64,000 bases of DNA from Candidatus Poribacteria bacterium (GCA_012267415.1 JAAXGN010000029.1:1-64000); one strand, 5' to 3'; shown: positions 36,005 through 45,926, counted from the first letter of the stretch. The notes: generated by a model not told the origin, from the letters alone. Translations and numbers: made by a program.

Positions 36005-38239
36005 ATGAAATCATTGATTCCAATGTTAATTCTTATCAATCTCTCAACCAGTTTTGTACAAGCTGAAGATGTGAAATTAGACTACACACGCTGGGGTTTG
36101 CCTGAAGGAGTCATTGCGCGCATCGGTAAAGGAACCAGAACCGCACCTATAGCAATTTCTCCAGAGACGACTCGGCTTGCTATTGCAACTACTATCGGAA
36201 TTTGGCTTTACGATTCGGATACGTATCAAGAAATCGCACTATTGGCACCACATAAACCCCCTTGTTCATCGTTAGCGTTCTCACCAGACGGAAGAACGCT
36301 TGCAACGGGAACACATGATGGTAAAATTCGGTTATGGGATTCAGAAACAGGGGCAGGCAAAGGAACACTTACCGGACAACATACCGGTTGGGTTAATAGA
36401 TTATTCTTTACACCTGATGGTGAAACGCTTATCAGTGCAGGGGCACATTGGCGTGGTGATAGATCAATTCACTTATGGGATGTAAAAACATGGAGACATA
36501 GAGCGAAACTTCCACTAAAGGTTGTGGGTAGTGCCATAGCAATTTCTCCTGATGGGAATGTAATCGCAATCGGACATTCTAATGAGATCGGATTATGGGA
36601 CGTTAAAACAGCTGAACAGATTGCCCGCGTTAGACATAAGAAAATTTCTTTTGTTTCAGTATCTCTATTAGCGTTTTCTCCAGATGGCGAATTACTTGCT
36701 ATTGGAAATATGAATGATATTTATTTGTGGGATACTAAAACTCAGCAGTTACGCGCAACACTCATAGGACATGAATCCTATGTTCATTTCCTAAAATTCT
36801 CACCTGATTCCAAAATCGTTGCGTCTACAAGCAGACGGTATGCGGACCAAGGGACATCAGTCTGGTTGTGGGATACTACAACAGGTCAACATATAACAAC
36901 GCTTCTGGGACATAAAGAGGGTGTTCGGTTATTTGAATTTTCTCCTGACAATAACAGATTAGTCAGTACAAGCGGTGATCTGACGATCCGATTGTGGGAC
37001 ATCAATACTGGGCAGTTCAAATCCTCCCTCATAGGACATAAAGCAGAGCTCTTTTCGCTTGAATTTTCACAGGACAGGAATACCCTGATCGCAAGAGATT
37101 GGGACGCAAATATTCATTCATGGAACTTAAAAACAGGAGAATACAAAAATGTTTTCACTGGACAAACACATCATAGTACCACAAAATTTGCACAGCAAGA
37201 ATATGAACGATTTACATGGTATTCACCAGTGATCTTCTCTGTTGATGGAAAGACCTTGTACTGTGCAAATGCTGACAATACGATCTGGGTATGCGACAAA
37301 AACACAGGAAAACTAAAGAAGAAAATTACTGGATTCATCTTTCAACCCTATCATGTTGTGTTTTCACCAAATAAACAAACAGTAGCGAATGCAGGACTAG
37401 ACGACACAATCCACTTATGGGATATGAACACTAGTAAAATCAAAGTAACTCTCAAGACGGATATAGAAGATGTTATACCAATGGCATTTTCATCAGATGG
37501 AAAAATACTTGCAAGTCGGGAACAACACAACATTCAATTATGGGATGTCAAAGCAGATACTGCCAATATGGCATCTAAAAGGTCTACCTTAAAACAAGTA
37601 ATGCACTTAATTAGTTTTATTCAGGATCGCGCACCACTCCGATATCAAAGGCAGCTCGCAAACTTTGCGCGTACTGTCCAGAACAAGAATATACGTTCCG
37701 AACAATATCGTGCAACTCTTAAAGGACACACCGGTCATGTTGAAACTGTATCGTTTTCACCTGATGGGAAAACGCTTGCGAGCGGAGGCAACTGGAACAA
37801 TACGACACAAAAGTATGATACTACAATCCGTTTATGGAATTTCTATACTGCGCAATCCGAAGCAATTCTCACTGGGCACACATCTGGGATCAGGTGTCTC
37901 AGTTTCTCTCCCGATGGAAAAATACTCGCAAGTGGAAGTCATGACAATACTATCAGGTTGTGGCATATATCGACCCACGAGAAAATATCAATCCTCACGG
38001 GACATACCAGAGTCTCTGCAACTGTTACGTTTTCTCCAGATGGAAAAACACTCGCAAGTGGAGGGTATGATAACACAATCCGATTGTGGGATGTCAAATC
38101 TGGTAAGCATAAGAAAACTCTGAATGGACACGCAGGAACAGTATTTTATCTAACATTTTCACCAGATGGTGATATACTTGCCAGTGTAAGTCGTGACGGA
38201 ACAATTATGTTATGGGACATGCAGGAAACAGACGAATGA
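36005..38239 (+). CDS. Secreted WD40 beta-propeller protein (array member 1)
   Basis: A 744-residue exported protein. A signal peptide (MKSLIPMLILINLSTSFVQA) precedes the shared leader module (YTRWGLPEGVIARIGKGT ... TTIGIWLYDSDTY) and then about 13 WD40 blades with repeated FSPDGKTLASG, TIRLWD and LTGHT phrases, enough for two seven-bladed propellers. WD40 propellers are protein-binding platforms; the partner is unknown. An insert (about 520-570) separates the two halves. There is no C-terminal sorting domain, unlike the 3403-6350 protein. It overlaps the next gene by 4 bases (ATGA). Confidence 0.88.
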   Translation: MKSLIPMLILINLSTSFVQAEDVKLDYTRWGLPEGVIARIGKGTRTAPIAISPETTRLAIATTIGIWLYDSDTYQEIALLAPHKPPCSSLAFSPDGRTLATGTHDGKIRLWDSETGAGKGTLTGQHTGWVNRLFFTPDGETLISAGAHWRGDRSIHLWDVKTWRHRAKLPLKVVGSAIAISPDGNVIAIGHSNEIGLWDVKTAEQIARVRHKKISFVSVSLLAFSPDGELLAIGNMNDIYLWDTKTQQLRATLIGHESYVHFLKFSPDSKIVASTSRRYADQGTSVWLWDTTTGQHITTLLGHKEGVRLFEFSPDNNRLVSTSGDLTIRLWDINTGQFKSSLIGHKAELFSLEFSQDRNTLIARDWDANIHSWNLKTGEYKNVFTGQTHHSTTKFAQQEYERFTWYSPVIFSVDGKTLYCANADNTIWVCDKNTGKLKKKITGFIFQPYHVVFSPNKQTVANAGLDDTIHLWDMNTSKIKVTLKTDIEDVIPMAFSSDGKILASREQHNIQLWDVKADTANMASKRSTLKQVMHLISFIQDRAPLRYQRQLANFARTVQNKNIRSEQYRATLKGHTGHVETVSFSPDGKTLASGGNWNNTTQKYDTTIRLWNFYTAQSEAILTGHTSGIRCLSFSPDGKILASGSHDNTIRLWHISTHEKISILTGHTRVSATVTFSPDGKTLASGGYDNTIRLWDVKSGKHKKTLNGHAGTVFYLTFSPDGDILASVSRDGTIMLWDMQETDE

Positions 38240-40179
38240 GAGTTTTAATCACAATCCTATTTTTACTTTTGCCATTTAGCCAAAACGGGTGGACCGATGA
38301 TTATCGGCAATGGTATCTACCCGAAGGGGCAACGATGCGTCTTGGTAAAGGTAAGGTATCTGGTATTGCATTTTCACCGAACGGCAAACATTTTGCTGTG
38401 GCAAGTTCTATCGGGATATGGATATACGATTCCCGCACCTACAAAGAAATTGCGCTGATGACAGACAATTGGGAAAACATATCTCCAATAGCAATGAACA
38501 AAATAACTTTCTCACAGGATGGGAGTACAATTGCCACCATAAGTCCAACATACGGTGGTAGTAGTGATTATGTCAGAATTCGGATATGGAATGCTTACAC
38601 TGGAAGAATAAAAACATACATCAAAGAAGGTCCTGGTACTGACAATACCGCCATTGCCGCTTTTCTCCTATCACCGAATGGCAAAACGCTCGTGACTTGG
38701 AACTATGACAAAAAGATACGATTTTGGGATACACAAACGGGTGAACATAAAGCAACTCTTACGGGACAGGTGAACCCGACGTTGGCTATTTCGCCCAATG
38801 GAAATATGCTCGCAAGTGTCGGTGAAAATGCGACTTCAATTCAACTTCGGGACATGGAAACAACACAGCTGATAAAAACTATCCCAATAGGAGGTACACA
38901 TAAAGTCAATTGGTTAGCGTTTTTTTCTGACGCAGTACTTGTGACGGGAAACTTACATGAAACAGTCCGTTTTTGGAATTTGAATACACTTGATCACACC
39001 GAAATAAAACTCACTGGGAACATTGAGTATCTTCAAGTATCTTCATTTTCTCCTACTACAAGAATGTTGGCGAGTGCTACGCGGAATGATGTTGTTCAGT
39101 TGTGGGATTTACAAACACAACAATCAACAGTAATATCTGCAAGCAATACACGGACTTTATCATTAACCTTTTCATCAGATGGTCTTCGTCTCGGATGTGC
39201 TGGGGTTGATGGAAGTATTCGGTTCTATGATTTTAAAACGCAGCAAAACATCGCAAATATCACTGGTCATTCAGGATATAGAAAATCATCGCTTGCCTTC
39301 TCACAAGATGGGAAAATATTGGTAGGTGTTGGACAGTTGTGGGACTTGAAAACTCGTCTATCACAACATTCATTGATTCTGAATTTTACCGGACCTTCTT
39401 ATTACGCTTATGATACATTGTCACCTGATGGGAAAAAAATGGTGAGTACAAATAACGAAAACATACTTCTTTCGCATGCACATACCGGTGCTCCCATTAC
39501 TATACTCACAGGTCATTTTAATAATGTCGGATGTGTCGCATTTTCACCGGATGGACAGACGCTTGCAAGTGGAAGCTCTGGCAATTCAGTAAGTACCAGT
39601 AGGACGGATTTCACAATTCGCTTGTGGAACGTACTAACAGGTCAACATAGAGCCGTTTTGAATGGCCATACAAACGGAATTAAATCCATAGCATTTTCAC
39701 CGGATGGACAAACGCTTGCAAGTGGTGGAGCAGATAGTACTATTCGATTGTGGGATCCTCACACTGGACAACATAAAACAACGCTAATCGGACATAAAGG
39801 TCCTGTCGTCTGTGTTGCGTTTTCACCCGATGGAAAAATACTCGCAAGTACCACTGGTTATACTACCTATCGTCGTGTCAAGAATACTGACTATGCCATT
39901 TGGTTATGGGATCTCAATACCGGAAAACATACGGAAACTTATGTGGGACATACAGAAGAGGTCAATTCCATAGCGTTCTCTCCTGATGGTAAAACGTTGG
40001 CAAGTGCAAGTAAAGACAATACAATTCGGCTATGGGACATCCAAACAGGCAAAAACCTGATGACCTTCACAGGGGATGGCAAGGAAGATTCTTCTGTAGC
40101 TTTCTCACCTGACGGGAAGATTTTGGCAAGTAGTCATCGAAACGGCACAATTCTTCTGTGGGACCTTACAAAAAAATGA
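38236..40179 (+). CDS. Secreted WD40 beta-propeller protein (array member 2)
   Basis: A 647-residue paralogue of its neighbours. The signal peptide MRVLITILFLLLPFSQNGWT leads to the shared module (DDYRQWYLPEGATMRLGKGK ... SSIGIWIYDSRTY), then about 11 WD40 blades. The most regular blades are the last four (for example NSIAFSPDGKTLASASKDNT). The start at 38236 overlaps the preceding stop codon. The leader is nearly identical to that of the remnant at 44589, showing a recent common origin of members 2 and 5. Extracellular or periplasmic binding role by family; no enzyme motif. Confidence 0.88.
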   Translation: MRVLITILFLLLPFSQNGWTDDYRQWYLPEGATMRLGKGKVSGIAFSPNGKHFAVASSIGIWIYDSRTYKEIALMTDNWENISPIAMNKITFSQDGSTIATISPTYGGSSDYVRIRIWNAYTGRIKTYIKEGPGTDNTAIAAFLLSPNGKTLVTWNYDKKIRFWDTQTGEHKATLTGQVNPTLAISPNGNMLASVGENATSIQLRDMETTQLIKTIPIGGTHKVNWLAFFSDAVLVTGNLHETVRFWNLNTLDHTEIKLTGNIEYLQVSSFSPTTRMLASATRNDVVQLWDLQTQQSTVISASNTRTLSLTFSSDGLRLGCAGVDGSIRFYDFKTQQNIANITGHSGYRKSSLAFSQDGKILVGVGQLWDLKTRLSQHSLILNFTGPSYYAYDTLSPDGKKMVSTNNENILLSHAHTGAPITILTGHFNNVGCVAFSPDGQTLASGSSGNSVSTSRTDFTIRLWNVLTGQHRAVLNGHTNGIKSIAFSPDGQTLASGGADSTIRLWDPHTGQHKTTLIGHKGPVVCVAFSPDGKILASTTGYTTYRRVKNTDYAIWLWDLNTGKHTETYVGHTEEVNSIAFSPDGKTLASASKDNTIRLWDIQTGKNLMTFTGDGKEDSSVAFSPDGKILASSHRNGTILLWDLTKK

Positions 40180-40187
40180 GGAATCTG

Positions 40188-42338
40188 ATGAAATTTTTAA
40201 TTCCAATTCTAATCCTTCTTTGTGTTTCAAACGGATTTACACAAGCGCAAGAAGTTGATTCTGACTACACATACTTGGGTTTACCTGATGGTGCTAAAGC
40301 CCGTCTTGGCAAAAGTAATATAGCATGGCGATATGGTATAGCACTGTCCCCAGATGGAACCCGACTCGCTGCCGCAACTAACATCGGTGTATGGCTCTAT
40401 GATACTCACACCTCTAAAGAATTCTCACTCCTAACAGGACATACCGCGGCGGTTACTTCCGTAACCTTTTCCCCCGATGGAAAATATCTTGCAAGTGGCA
40501 GCACTGATATGACTATTCGATTGTGGCATCCAGTAACAGGTGAGTACATATCTACACTGACTGGACATGTAGGCGGAATCACTTTACTAAAGTTTTTGCC
40601 TGATGGTGAGACACTTGCAAGCGGTAGTCGGGACGATACAATAAGGTTGTGGGATTTAAAAACACGACAACTCAAAGCAACGCTTGGTGGACATTCTGGT
40701 GGTGTTGATGCTATAACATTCACGCAGGATGGGAGTATGTTGGTGAGCAATGGTTTGCATAAAAACCTATTGTGGGACGTGAAAACAGGGGAACGACTCG
40801 CTACATTTATAGTGGAAGTACCCGATAAACCTGAAAGACACAATCGATTTGGTAGCGTTATATTTGGTGCGTTATCACCTAATGGAGATACACTTGCAAG
40901 TTGGAGTGAAACACCGGGAATCCGGTTGTGGAATACGAAAACAGGCAAACGCTTCACTACCCTTACGCCCAAGGAGAACCCTTGGGTATCTGACGTAGCA
41001 TTCTCTCCTGATGGAACAACGCTTGCAAGTAGTGGTAGTGAAGAAATACTATTGTGGGATATAAAATCAGGAAAACTTCGCGCTACACTCAATGAACATA
41101 AAGAACAAGTCAGTACTCTCGTCTTCTCGCCTGATGGAAAGACACTTGCAAGTAGGGTGAGTAGGACAAACGATACCGTGAAAATTCGATTATGGGACGT
41201 AAAAACCGAGAAGTCAAGATTAGATTTAGCATGGCAGACAAAGTCAGTTTATGAACCTATTTTCTCAGACGATGGTAAGACACTTGCTGCACATAATGGT
41301 GATGGAATCCGGGTGTGGGATGTCCAAACAGGACGACTCAAAACGATCATCATAGGCCATAATGATGCAGGAAATTCTGTCGAGTATTTGTCTGATGGAA
41401 AGACACTTGCGAGCTGGAATTACAGCGAAATCTACTTGTATGATGTGAAAACGGGAAAACCGCGTGCCACAATCAGAAGAGATAGAGATCCTATATTTGC
41501 CCCCAACGGAAAAACGTTTGCAATTAAGCATTATAAACAGCTAATTCAGTTGTGGGACACGGAAACCGGAGCCCTCCAAACGACATTACCAGAAACCTTA
41601 ATTGAGGTTTCATCTATCGTATTTTCACCAGACAGTCAAATGCTTGCAAGTGGAGATAGAGAGGGTAAAATCTTTGTCTGTGATTTAGCCACTGGAAAAT
41701 TAACACAAACCCTCACATTGCAAACAGGAGGCGGAGCCGATGTCATCTTCCTTCCCGACAACAAAACACTTGTAACCCGAAGTAAGATTGGCAAGGTTCA
41801 ACTATGGAATCTAAATACCGGAGAATTGAAACATACACTCACAGGAGAGACAGAAAAGATTGCGGTTGTCGCTCTTTCGCCAGATGGCAGCATTTTAGCT
41901 GGCGGCGGTATTGATGGAATGATCCGACTTTGGAATACCGAGACGGGAACTCTCCGCACGAATCTTAGACCTGGTAACGGTAGCGTATTCTATGTCCGAT
42001 TTTCGCCTGATGGAAAAACACTTGTGAGTAATGTAAGACAGAACGGATATTCAATGCTATTCTGGGATGTGGATACAGGAACACGACGTGCCACACTTAC
42101 AGAAGGTATAGGTAATTTGCATCGTGCTAAGTTTACACCTGATGGGAAGCTTCTTGCAACCTATAGTGCGGATCTGAAATCAATTTTAGTATGGGACGTT
42201 AAAACAGGTTCACTAACTACTACATTCACAGCACATACAGATCTCGGTTGGACATTTTCAATTTCAACAGATGGGAAAACTTTAGCGAGTGCATGCAAAG
42301 ACGGGACGATTTTATTTTGGATGTTGCCTAGTCCCTAA
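40188..42338 (+). CDS. Secreted WD40 beta-propeller protein (array member 3)
   Basis: A 716-residue paralogue. Signal peptide MKFLIPILILLCVSNGFTQA, shared module (YTYLGLPDGAKARLGKSN ... TNIGVWLYDTHTS), then about 13 WD40 blades such as VTSVTFSPDGKYLASGSTDM. The ATG at 40188 is chosen since GAGGA lies 5 bases upstream; an ATG at 40176 overlapping the previous stop is possible. It lies 8 bases after member 2, so the array is one transcriptional unit. No C-terminal anchor or sorting domain is present. Confidence 0.88.
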   Translation: MKFLIPILILLCVSNGFTQAQEVDSDYTYLGLPDGAKARLGKSNIAWRYGIALSPDGTRLAAATNIGVWLYDTHTSKEFSLLTGHTAAVTSVTFSPDGKYLASGSTDMTIRLWHPVTGEYISTLTGHVGGITLLKFLPDGETLASGSRDDTIRLWDLKTRQLKATLGGHSGGVDAITFTQDGSMLVSNGLHKNLLWDVKTGERLATFIVEVPDKPERHNRFGSVIFGALSPNGDTLASWSETPGIRLWNTKTGKRFTTLTPKENPWVSDVAFSPDGTTLASSGSEEILLWDIKSGKLRATLNEHKEQVSTLVFSPDGKTLASRVSRTNDTVKIRLWDVKTEKSRLDLAWQTKSVYEPIFSDDGKTLAAHNGDGIRVWDVQTGRLKTIIIGHNDAGNSVEYLSDGKTLASWNYSEIYLYDVKTGKPRATIRRDRDPIFAPNGKTFAIKHYKQLIQLWDTETGALQTTLPETLIEVSSIVFSPDSQMLASGDREGKIFVCDLATGKLTQTLTLQTGGGADVIFLPDNKTLVTRSKIGKVQLWNLNTGELKHTLTGETEKIAVVALSPDGSILAGGGIDGMIRLWNTETGTLRTNLRPGNGSVFYVRFSPDGKTLVSNVRQNGYSMLFWDVDTGTRRATLTEGIGNLHRAKFTPDGKLLATYSADLKSILVWDVKTGSLTTTFTAHTDLGWTFSISTDGKTLASACKDGTILFWMLPSP

Positions 42339-42380
42339 AATAATGCGTAACCGAGGCAAACAATTTAAGGAGACAGACGG

Positions 42381-42476
42381 ATGAAGCATATACCCTATTT
42401 AGCAGCTACCTGCATATTGATGTCCTTATTATTGAATAGTTTTGGTCAAAGCAGGGAACAAGATCGGTTTACCTGA
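42381..42476 (+). pseudogene. Signal-peptide fragment of WD40 array member 4, out of frame with its body
   Basis: AAGGAG precedes an ATG at 42381 that encodes 31 residues beginning MKHIPYLAATCILMSLLLNS, a signal peptide like those of the neighbours. The frame then ends at a TGA (42474-42476) in DRFT. One base too many in GATCGGTTT (42462-42470) explains this: removing it joins the signal peptide to GLPENAISRIGNG in the next frame. Confidence 0.8.
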
Positions 42477-44592
42477 AAATGCCATTTCCCGTATTGGTAA
42501 CGGCATAGCATACGACATAACATATTCTCCTGATGGAAAGCAACTTGCTTTGGCTGCGTCTATCGGTATCTGGCTATACGATACAGATACCTACAAGCCG
42601 CTATCACTTCTCACAGGACATACAGATAGCGTGCGGTCAGTGAAATACGCCGCTGATGGCAAGATATTAGCAAGTGGTAGCAGTGACGGGACGATTAGAA
42701 TTTGGGACCCTCAGACCACAAAAAACATCGCTGTGCTGACAGGACATCAGAATAGAGTGACACACATCGCCATATCAGGAGATAGCCAAACGTTAGCCAG
42801 TGTCGGTGCTGACGAAAAATTTGTCCGCCTGTGGAATCTCAACACACATAAACCTATAGCAGACCTAAAAGGGAAGTTTAACGCTATCCGTTCATTAGCA
42901 TATTCACCGGATAGTGATATTATAGCAGCCGGGGATTTTGACGGAACCGTGACCCTCTTTTCTACAAAAAAGAAAAAACGTATCACCACTCTTGTTGGAC
43001 ACAACTTGGCTCCCAGCGACATAACGGAACCTGGATCTGTGCTTACATTAGCATTTTCACCCGATGGTGAAACCCTCGCCAGTGGTAGCAGAGACATGAC
43101 TATTCGATTATGGGATACAAAAACCACATACCATAAAGTGACCCTTACGGGACACTCAGGAAGTGTTACAACACTTGTGTTTTCACCAGATGGTAAGACA
43201 ATTGCAAGTGGCGCATCGGACACCCATTGGAGTGCTGATTCTTCAATTCGGTTGTGGGATGCTAAAACCGGGAAACATTTACGAACAATAGTAAAACCCG
43301 CCTTTGCCAGAACGTTAGCTTTTTCATCGAATAATGAAACATTGGCAAGTATTAACAGGAGTAACGCAATTCATATTTGGAACACAAACACAGGTGATTT
43401 GAAAGTAGACCTTACAAAGCAACGCGTTAAATCTAAATCTAAACCTATAAGTGTTTTCCCTGATGGTAAAAAGGAAATCTATGCGAATGATGATGGAACA
43501 TACACATTGTTGGATGTGGAAACTGGACATAAAAAGCCATTTCTGAAAGGCTTTCATTTTTCAACAATCCTATTTAACTCTCGCTCTCCATTAAGACAAG
43601 TGTTCAAATACTCTCCAGATGGGAAAACATTGGCAATTCAAGATGGCAAATCTGTGCGGTTATGGGATATTGAAACAGACTCCCACAAAGCCACCCTCTT
43701 AGGCCATTTAAAAGGTATTTTATCCATAAGATTCTCTCCGAATGGACAATTTCTGTCAACTGCTGGAGGAGAGACAATCCGATTATGGAATACACAAACA
43801 GGTGAACAGATAGCTACCTATACACCAGATCATAGATATCACGCTCACGGTTTTCTTCCTATATTCTCGCCTGACAGCAACTTACTGGCAACACCAACAA
43901 AAGATTTGAATATGGTTCAAATATGGAATACCGATACAGGACATCCGCAATTTTTATTTATGGGACATCGATGGAATGTTAGGTCTGTGATATTTTCACC
44001 TGATGGAGATAATATCGTCAGTAATTGTTCAGCAATTACATCTCTATGGGATGCAAAAACAGGTAGACTTAAAGCATCCTTTATCAGTCCAGAAAGATTA
44101 AGATTCTCGCTTCGATTTACACCAGATGGGAGTGCCTTGGTCGGTTATGCCAAAGCACCGTATGAGGATAGAGGTGATAATAGAATTTGGATTTGGGATA
44201 CACAAACCGGACAACAAAAGTTCATTCTCAAAGAGCATAAAGGGCGAATTACACGCACACTATTTACACCGAATGGGAAAACACTTGTCAGCGGCAGTGC
44301 TGATGGGACAATGCGTTTCTGGGATTTGGAAACTGGAGAACTTATTACAACACTTAAGGAATATGACCCGGCTTCGCCAATAGCCTTCTCACCAGACAGA
44401 CAGACGTTTGCAAGTGGCGGTGAAAATGCCAAGATTCTTTTATGGGATCTAAATACTGGAAAACTCAAGACAACTTTCACAGCATACAACCCTGTGCGGC
44501 GGATCAGTTTTGAGGAGGATGGAAAAACACTCATCACATCGGGGACAGATGGTACAACGCTTTTATGGGATCTAAAGGAGATAGATAAATGA
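42442..44592 (+). CDS. WD40 beta-propeller protein (array member 4, 5' end frameshifted)
   Basis: The frame encodes about 716 residues. Its real homology begins at GLPENAISRIGNGIAYDI, the shared leader module, with AASIGIWLYDTDTY, then about 13 WD40 blades (SVKYAADGKILASGSSDG; TLAFSPDGETLASGSRDM). The GTG at 42442 is only the first in-frame start codon; it lies inside the displaced signal-peptide coding sequence and has no ribosome site. The natural gene would run 42381-44592. As written, the product would not be exported. Its stop overlaps the start of the remnant at 44589. Confidence 0.85.
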   Translation: MVKAGNKIGLPENAISRIGNGIAYDITYSPDGKQLALAASIGIWLYDTDTYKPLSLLTGHTDSVRSVKYAADGKILASGSSDGTIRIWDPQTTKNIAVLTGHQNRVTHIAISGDSQTLASVGADEKFVRLWNLNTHKPIADLKGKFNAIRSLAYSPDSDIIAAGDFDGTVTLFSTKKKKRITTLVGHNLAPSDITEPGSVLTLAFSPDGETLASGSRDMTIRLWDTKTTYHKVTLTGHSGSVTTLVFSPDGKTIASGASDTHWSADSSIRLWDAKTGKHLRTIVKPAFARTLAFSSNNETLASINRSNAIHIWNTNTGDLKVDLTKQRVKSKSKPISVFPDGKKEIYANDDGTYTLLDVETGHKKPFLKGFHFSTILFNSRSPLRQVFKYSPDGKTLAIQDGKSVRLWDIETDSHKATLLGHLKGILSIRFSPNGQFLSTAGGETIRLWNTQTGEQIATYTPDHRYHAHGFLPIFSPDSNLLATPTKDLNMVQIWNTDTGHPQFLFMGHRWNVRSVIFSPDGDNIVSNCSAITSLWDAKTGRLKASFISPERLRFSLRFTPDGSALVGYAKAPYEDRGDNRIWIWDTQTGQQKFILKEHKGRITRTLFTPNGKTLVSGSADGTMRFWDLETGELITTLKEYDPASPIAFSPDRQTFASGGENAKILLWDLNTGKLKTTFTAYNPVRRISFEEDGKTLITSGTDGTTLLWDLKEIDK

Positions 44593-44759
44593 TACGCATA
44601 CTTTCATATCTTTCTGTTTTTCTATTGTTCATGCAGGTTGGATACGCAGATGATTATCGGCAATGGTATCTACCTGAAGGGGCAACAATGCGTCTTGGAA
44701 AAGGGAATATAATTGATTCAGTTATGGGATTTAGAAACAGGAAAATCAATAGTCATTAA
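44589..44759 (+). pseudogene. Remnant of a fifth WD40 paralogue
   Basis: A 56-codon frame begins with signal peptide MIRILSYLSVFLLFMQVGYA and DDYRQWYLPEGATMRLGKGN, almost the same as member 2, and then breaks. Right after the glycine-rich turn the DNA reads, one frame over, IQLWDLETGKS, a blade end. So an internal deletion of most of the propeller fused the leader to a fragment of a later blade out of frame. It overlaps the member 4 stop by 4 bases. What follows to 45091 is non-coding and holds decayed sequence and the next promoter. Confidence 0.8.
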
Positions 44760-44999
44760 ACCAAACAAGACTCTTTGTCCTACATCATTGGCTATTTCTC
44801 CTGTTGCACTTTGTATTTCAAGTGGTTTTATGACATAATCACCCAAGATCAGATCTAAAAAGAGTGGTGCTACGCGACGGTGCAGCTTCAAATCACCGTA
44901 CCGTAAAATCATGAATTTCAGATGCAGAACGATGGGGAAAATAATTCAACATAAAGTGGGTATAAGTGGTAGTTCTCATACTGTCTGGATGGAAAAAGG

Positions 45000-45028
45000 T
45001 TGAAAACTTGCTAATAATTTATTATACT
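45000..45028 (+). promoter_or_regulatory. Sigma-70-type promoter for the CBM-like gene
   Basis: TTGAAA (45000-45005) and TATACT (45023-45028) are 17 bases apart, 63 bases before the ATG at 45092. Confidence 0.6.
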
Positions 45029-45091
45029 TTATAGAAATGATTCAGAACAATCAAGAACTTGAGGTTACATTAGCACGGATAAGGATTCTAC

Positions 45092-45754
45092 ATGCACAGA
45101 GTACACAGTCAAAACCCGATCATAGTGAAACAACTTTGCACTGTTGTGTTTTCACTGATATTACTGTTTGGAATATCAACCTTAGCATATTCAGACCAAT
45201 TGCCAGAGAATATCCTCAAAAACGGTGATTTTGACCTTAGGCTTGAGCAATGGCATCACTGGACACACGAAAGCGCAAATGCAGTTTTTCAGGCTGAAGG
45301 CAAAAAAGCAGAACCTGTTGTGGGTGAAAATGCCGCTTATATCAGTATCACTAAAGAGGGTAATGCGGTAGGACACATACAATTCTATCAACAACCGTTT
45401 ACTTTGAAAAAAGATACAATCTATACCTATAGTGTGTGGGCAAAAGCAGAAAAACCGAGAAACACTACGATGCGAATTATGCATCAAGGGGTACCATGGA
45501 ATGTATACACTTCACTGGTTATGAATGTAACTGAAATCTGGAGCGAATTTGTTATTACATTCACGATGCCTGTAGATGACGTAAATTCACGGGCAGGTAT
45601 TATCATGGGCACCGACAAAACAGACGTTTGGCTTGACCATATCCGTCTATACGAAGGTGAACATGTTCAGGATGTTGAAGGTGTTGAACCGCAGGCAGTT
45701 CAACCGGATGCTAAATTAGCGACGACTTGGTCATCACTAAAGAGAAGATACTAA
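45092..45754 (+). CDS. Secreted protein with carbohydrate-binding (CBM4/9-like, galactose-binding-fold) domain
   Basis: A 220-residue secreted protein: signal peptide ending near LAYS, then a jelly-roll domain with the typical opening LPENILKNGDFDLRLEQWHHWT, the core GHIQFYQQPFTLKKDTIYTYSVWAKAEKP and the end VWLDHIRLYEGEHVQ. These are hallmarks of CBM_4_9 domains, which bind sugars or glycans. No catalytic domain is attached, so it may be a soluble binding protein. AAGGA lies 6 bases before the ATG. Confidence 0.85.
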   Translation: MHRVHSQNPIIVKQLCTVVFSLILLFGISTLAYSDQLPENILKNGDFDLRLEQWHHWTHESANAVFQAEGKKAEPVVGENAAYISITKEGNAVGHIQFYQQPFTLKKDTIYTYSVWAKAEKPRNTTMRIMHQGVPWNVYTSLVMNVTEIWSEFVITFTMPVDDVNSRAGIIMGTDKTDVWLDHIRLYEGEHVQDVEGVEPQAVQPDAKLATTWSSLKRRY

Positions 45755-45763
45755 ACCTAAAAT

Positions 45764-45907
45764 AACGTGAGTTTGATAAATGTAGCGTAAACTTTCCAGT
45801 TTGCGCCAGATATGCCACAAACTGAAAGTTTGTGCTACAATTCACGCCTCTCAAATACGAAAATGTAGTGAATGAACGCATCCGAAATGATTAATCAAAC
45901 TGACGTT
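45764..45907. mobile_element. MITE-like element, family 2, copy 2 (144 bp)
   Basis: Starts AACGTGAGTTTGATAAA and ends TTAATCAAACTGACGTT as does the copy at 18037-18178. It is flanked on both sides by AAAAT (45759-45763 and 45908-45912), a perfect 5-bp target duplication. It inserted 20 bases before the gcvT start, so it separates gcvT from its upstream region and may carry or block its promoter. Confidence 0.85.
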
Positions 45908-45926
45908 AAAATACTGAAGCAAACAA

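Noticed and set aside
35534-36039. Minus-strand frames between the amidohydrolase-like gene and the WD40 array
   Set aside because: They cross the inverted and direct repeats, have no ribosome sites and match no family I know.
40406-41092. Long open frame on the minus strand (228 codons) inside WD40 member 3
   Set aside because: It is antisense to a clear WD40 gene and its pattern is the mirror of FSPDG/WD repeats. Similar antisense frames at 42747-43223 and 4586-5023 have the same cause.
44718-44912. Minus-strand 64-codon frame downstream of the WD40 remnant
   Set aside because: Part of it is antisense to a WD40 blade end, there is no ribosome site and no domain is recognised.
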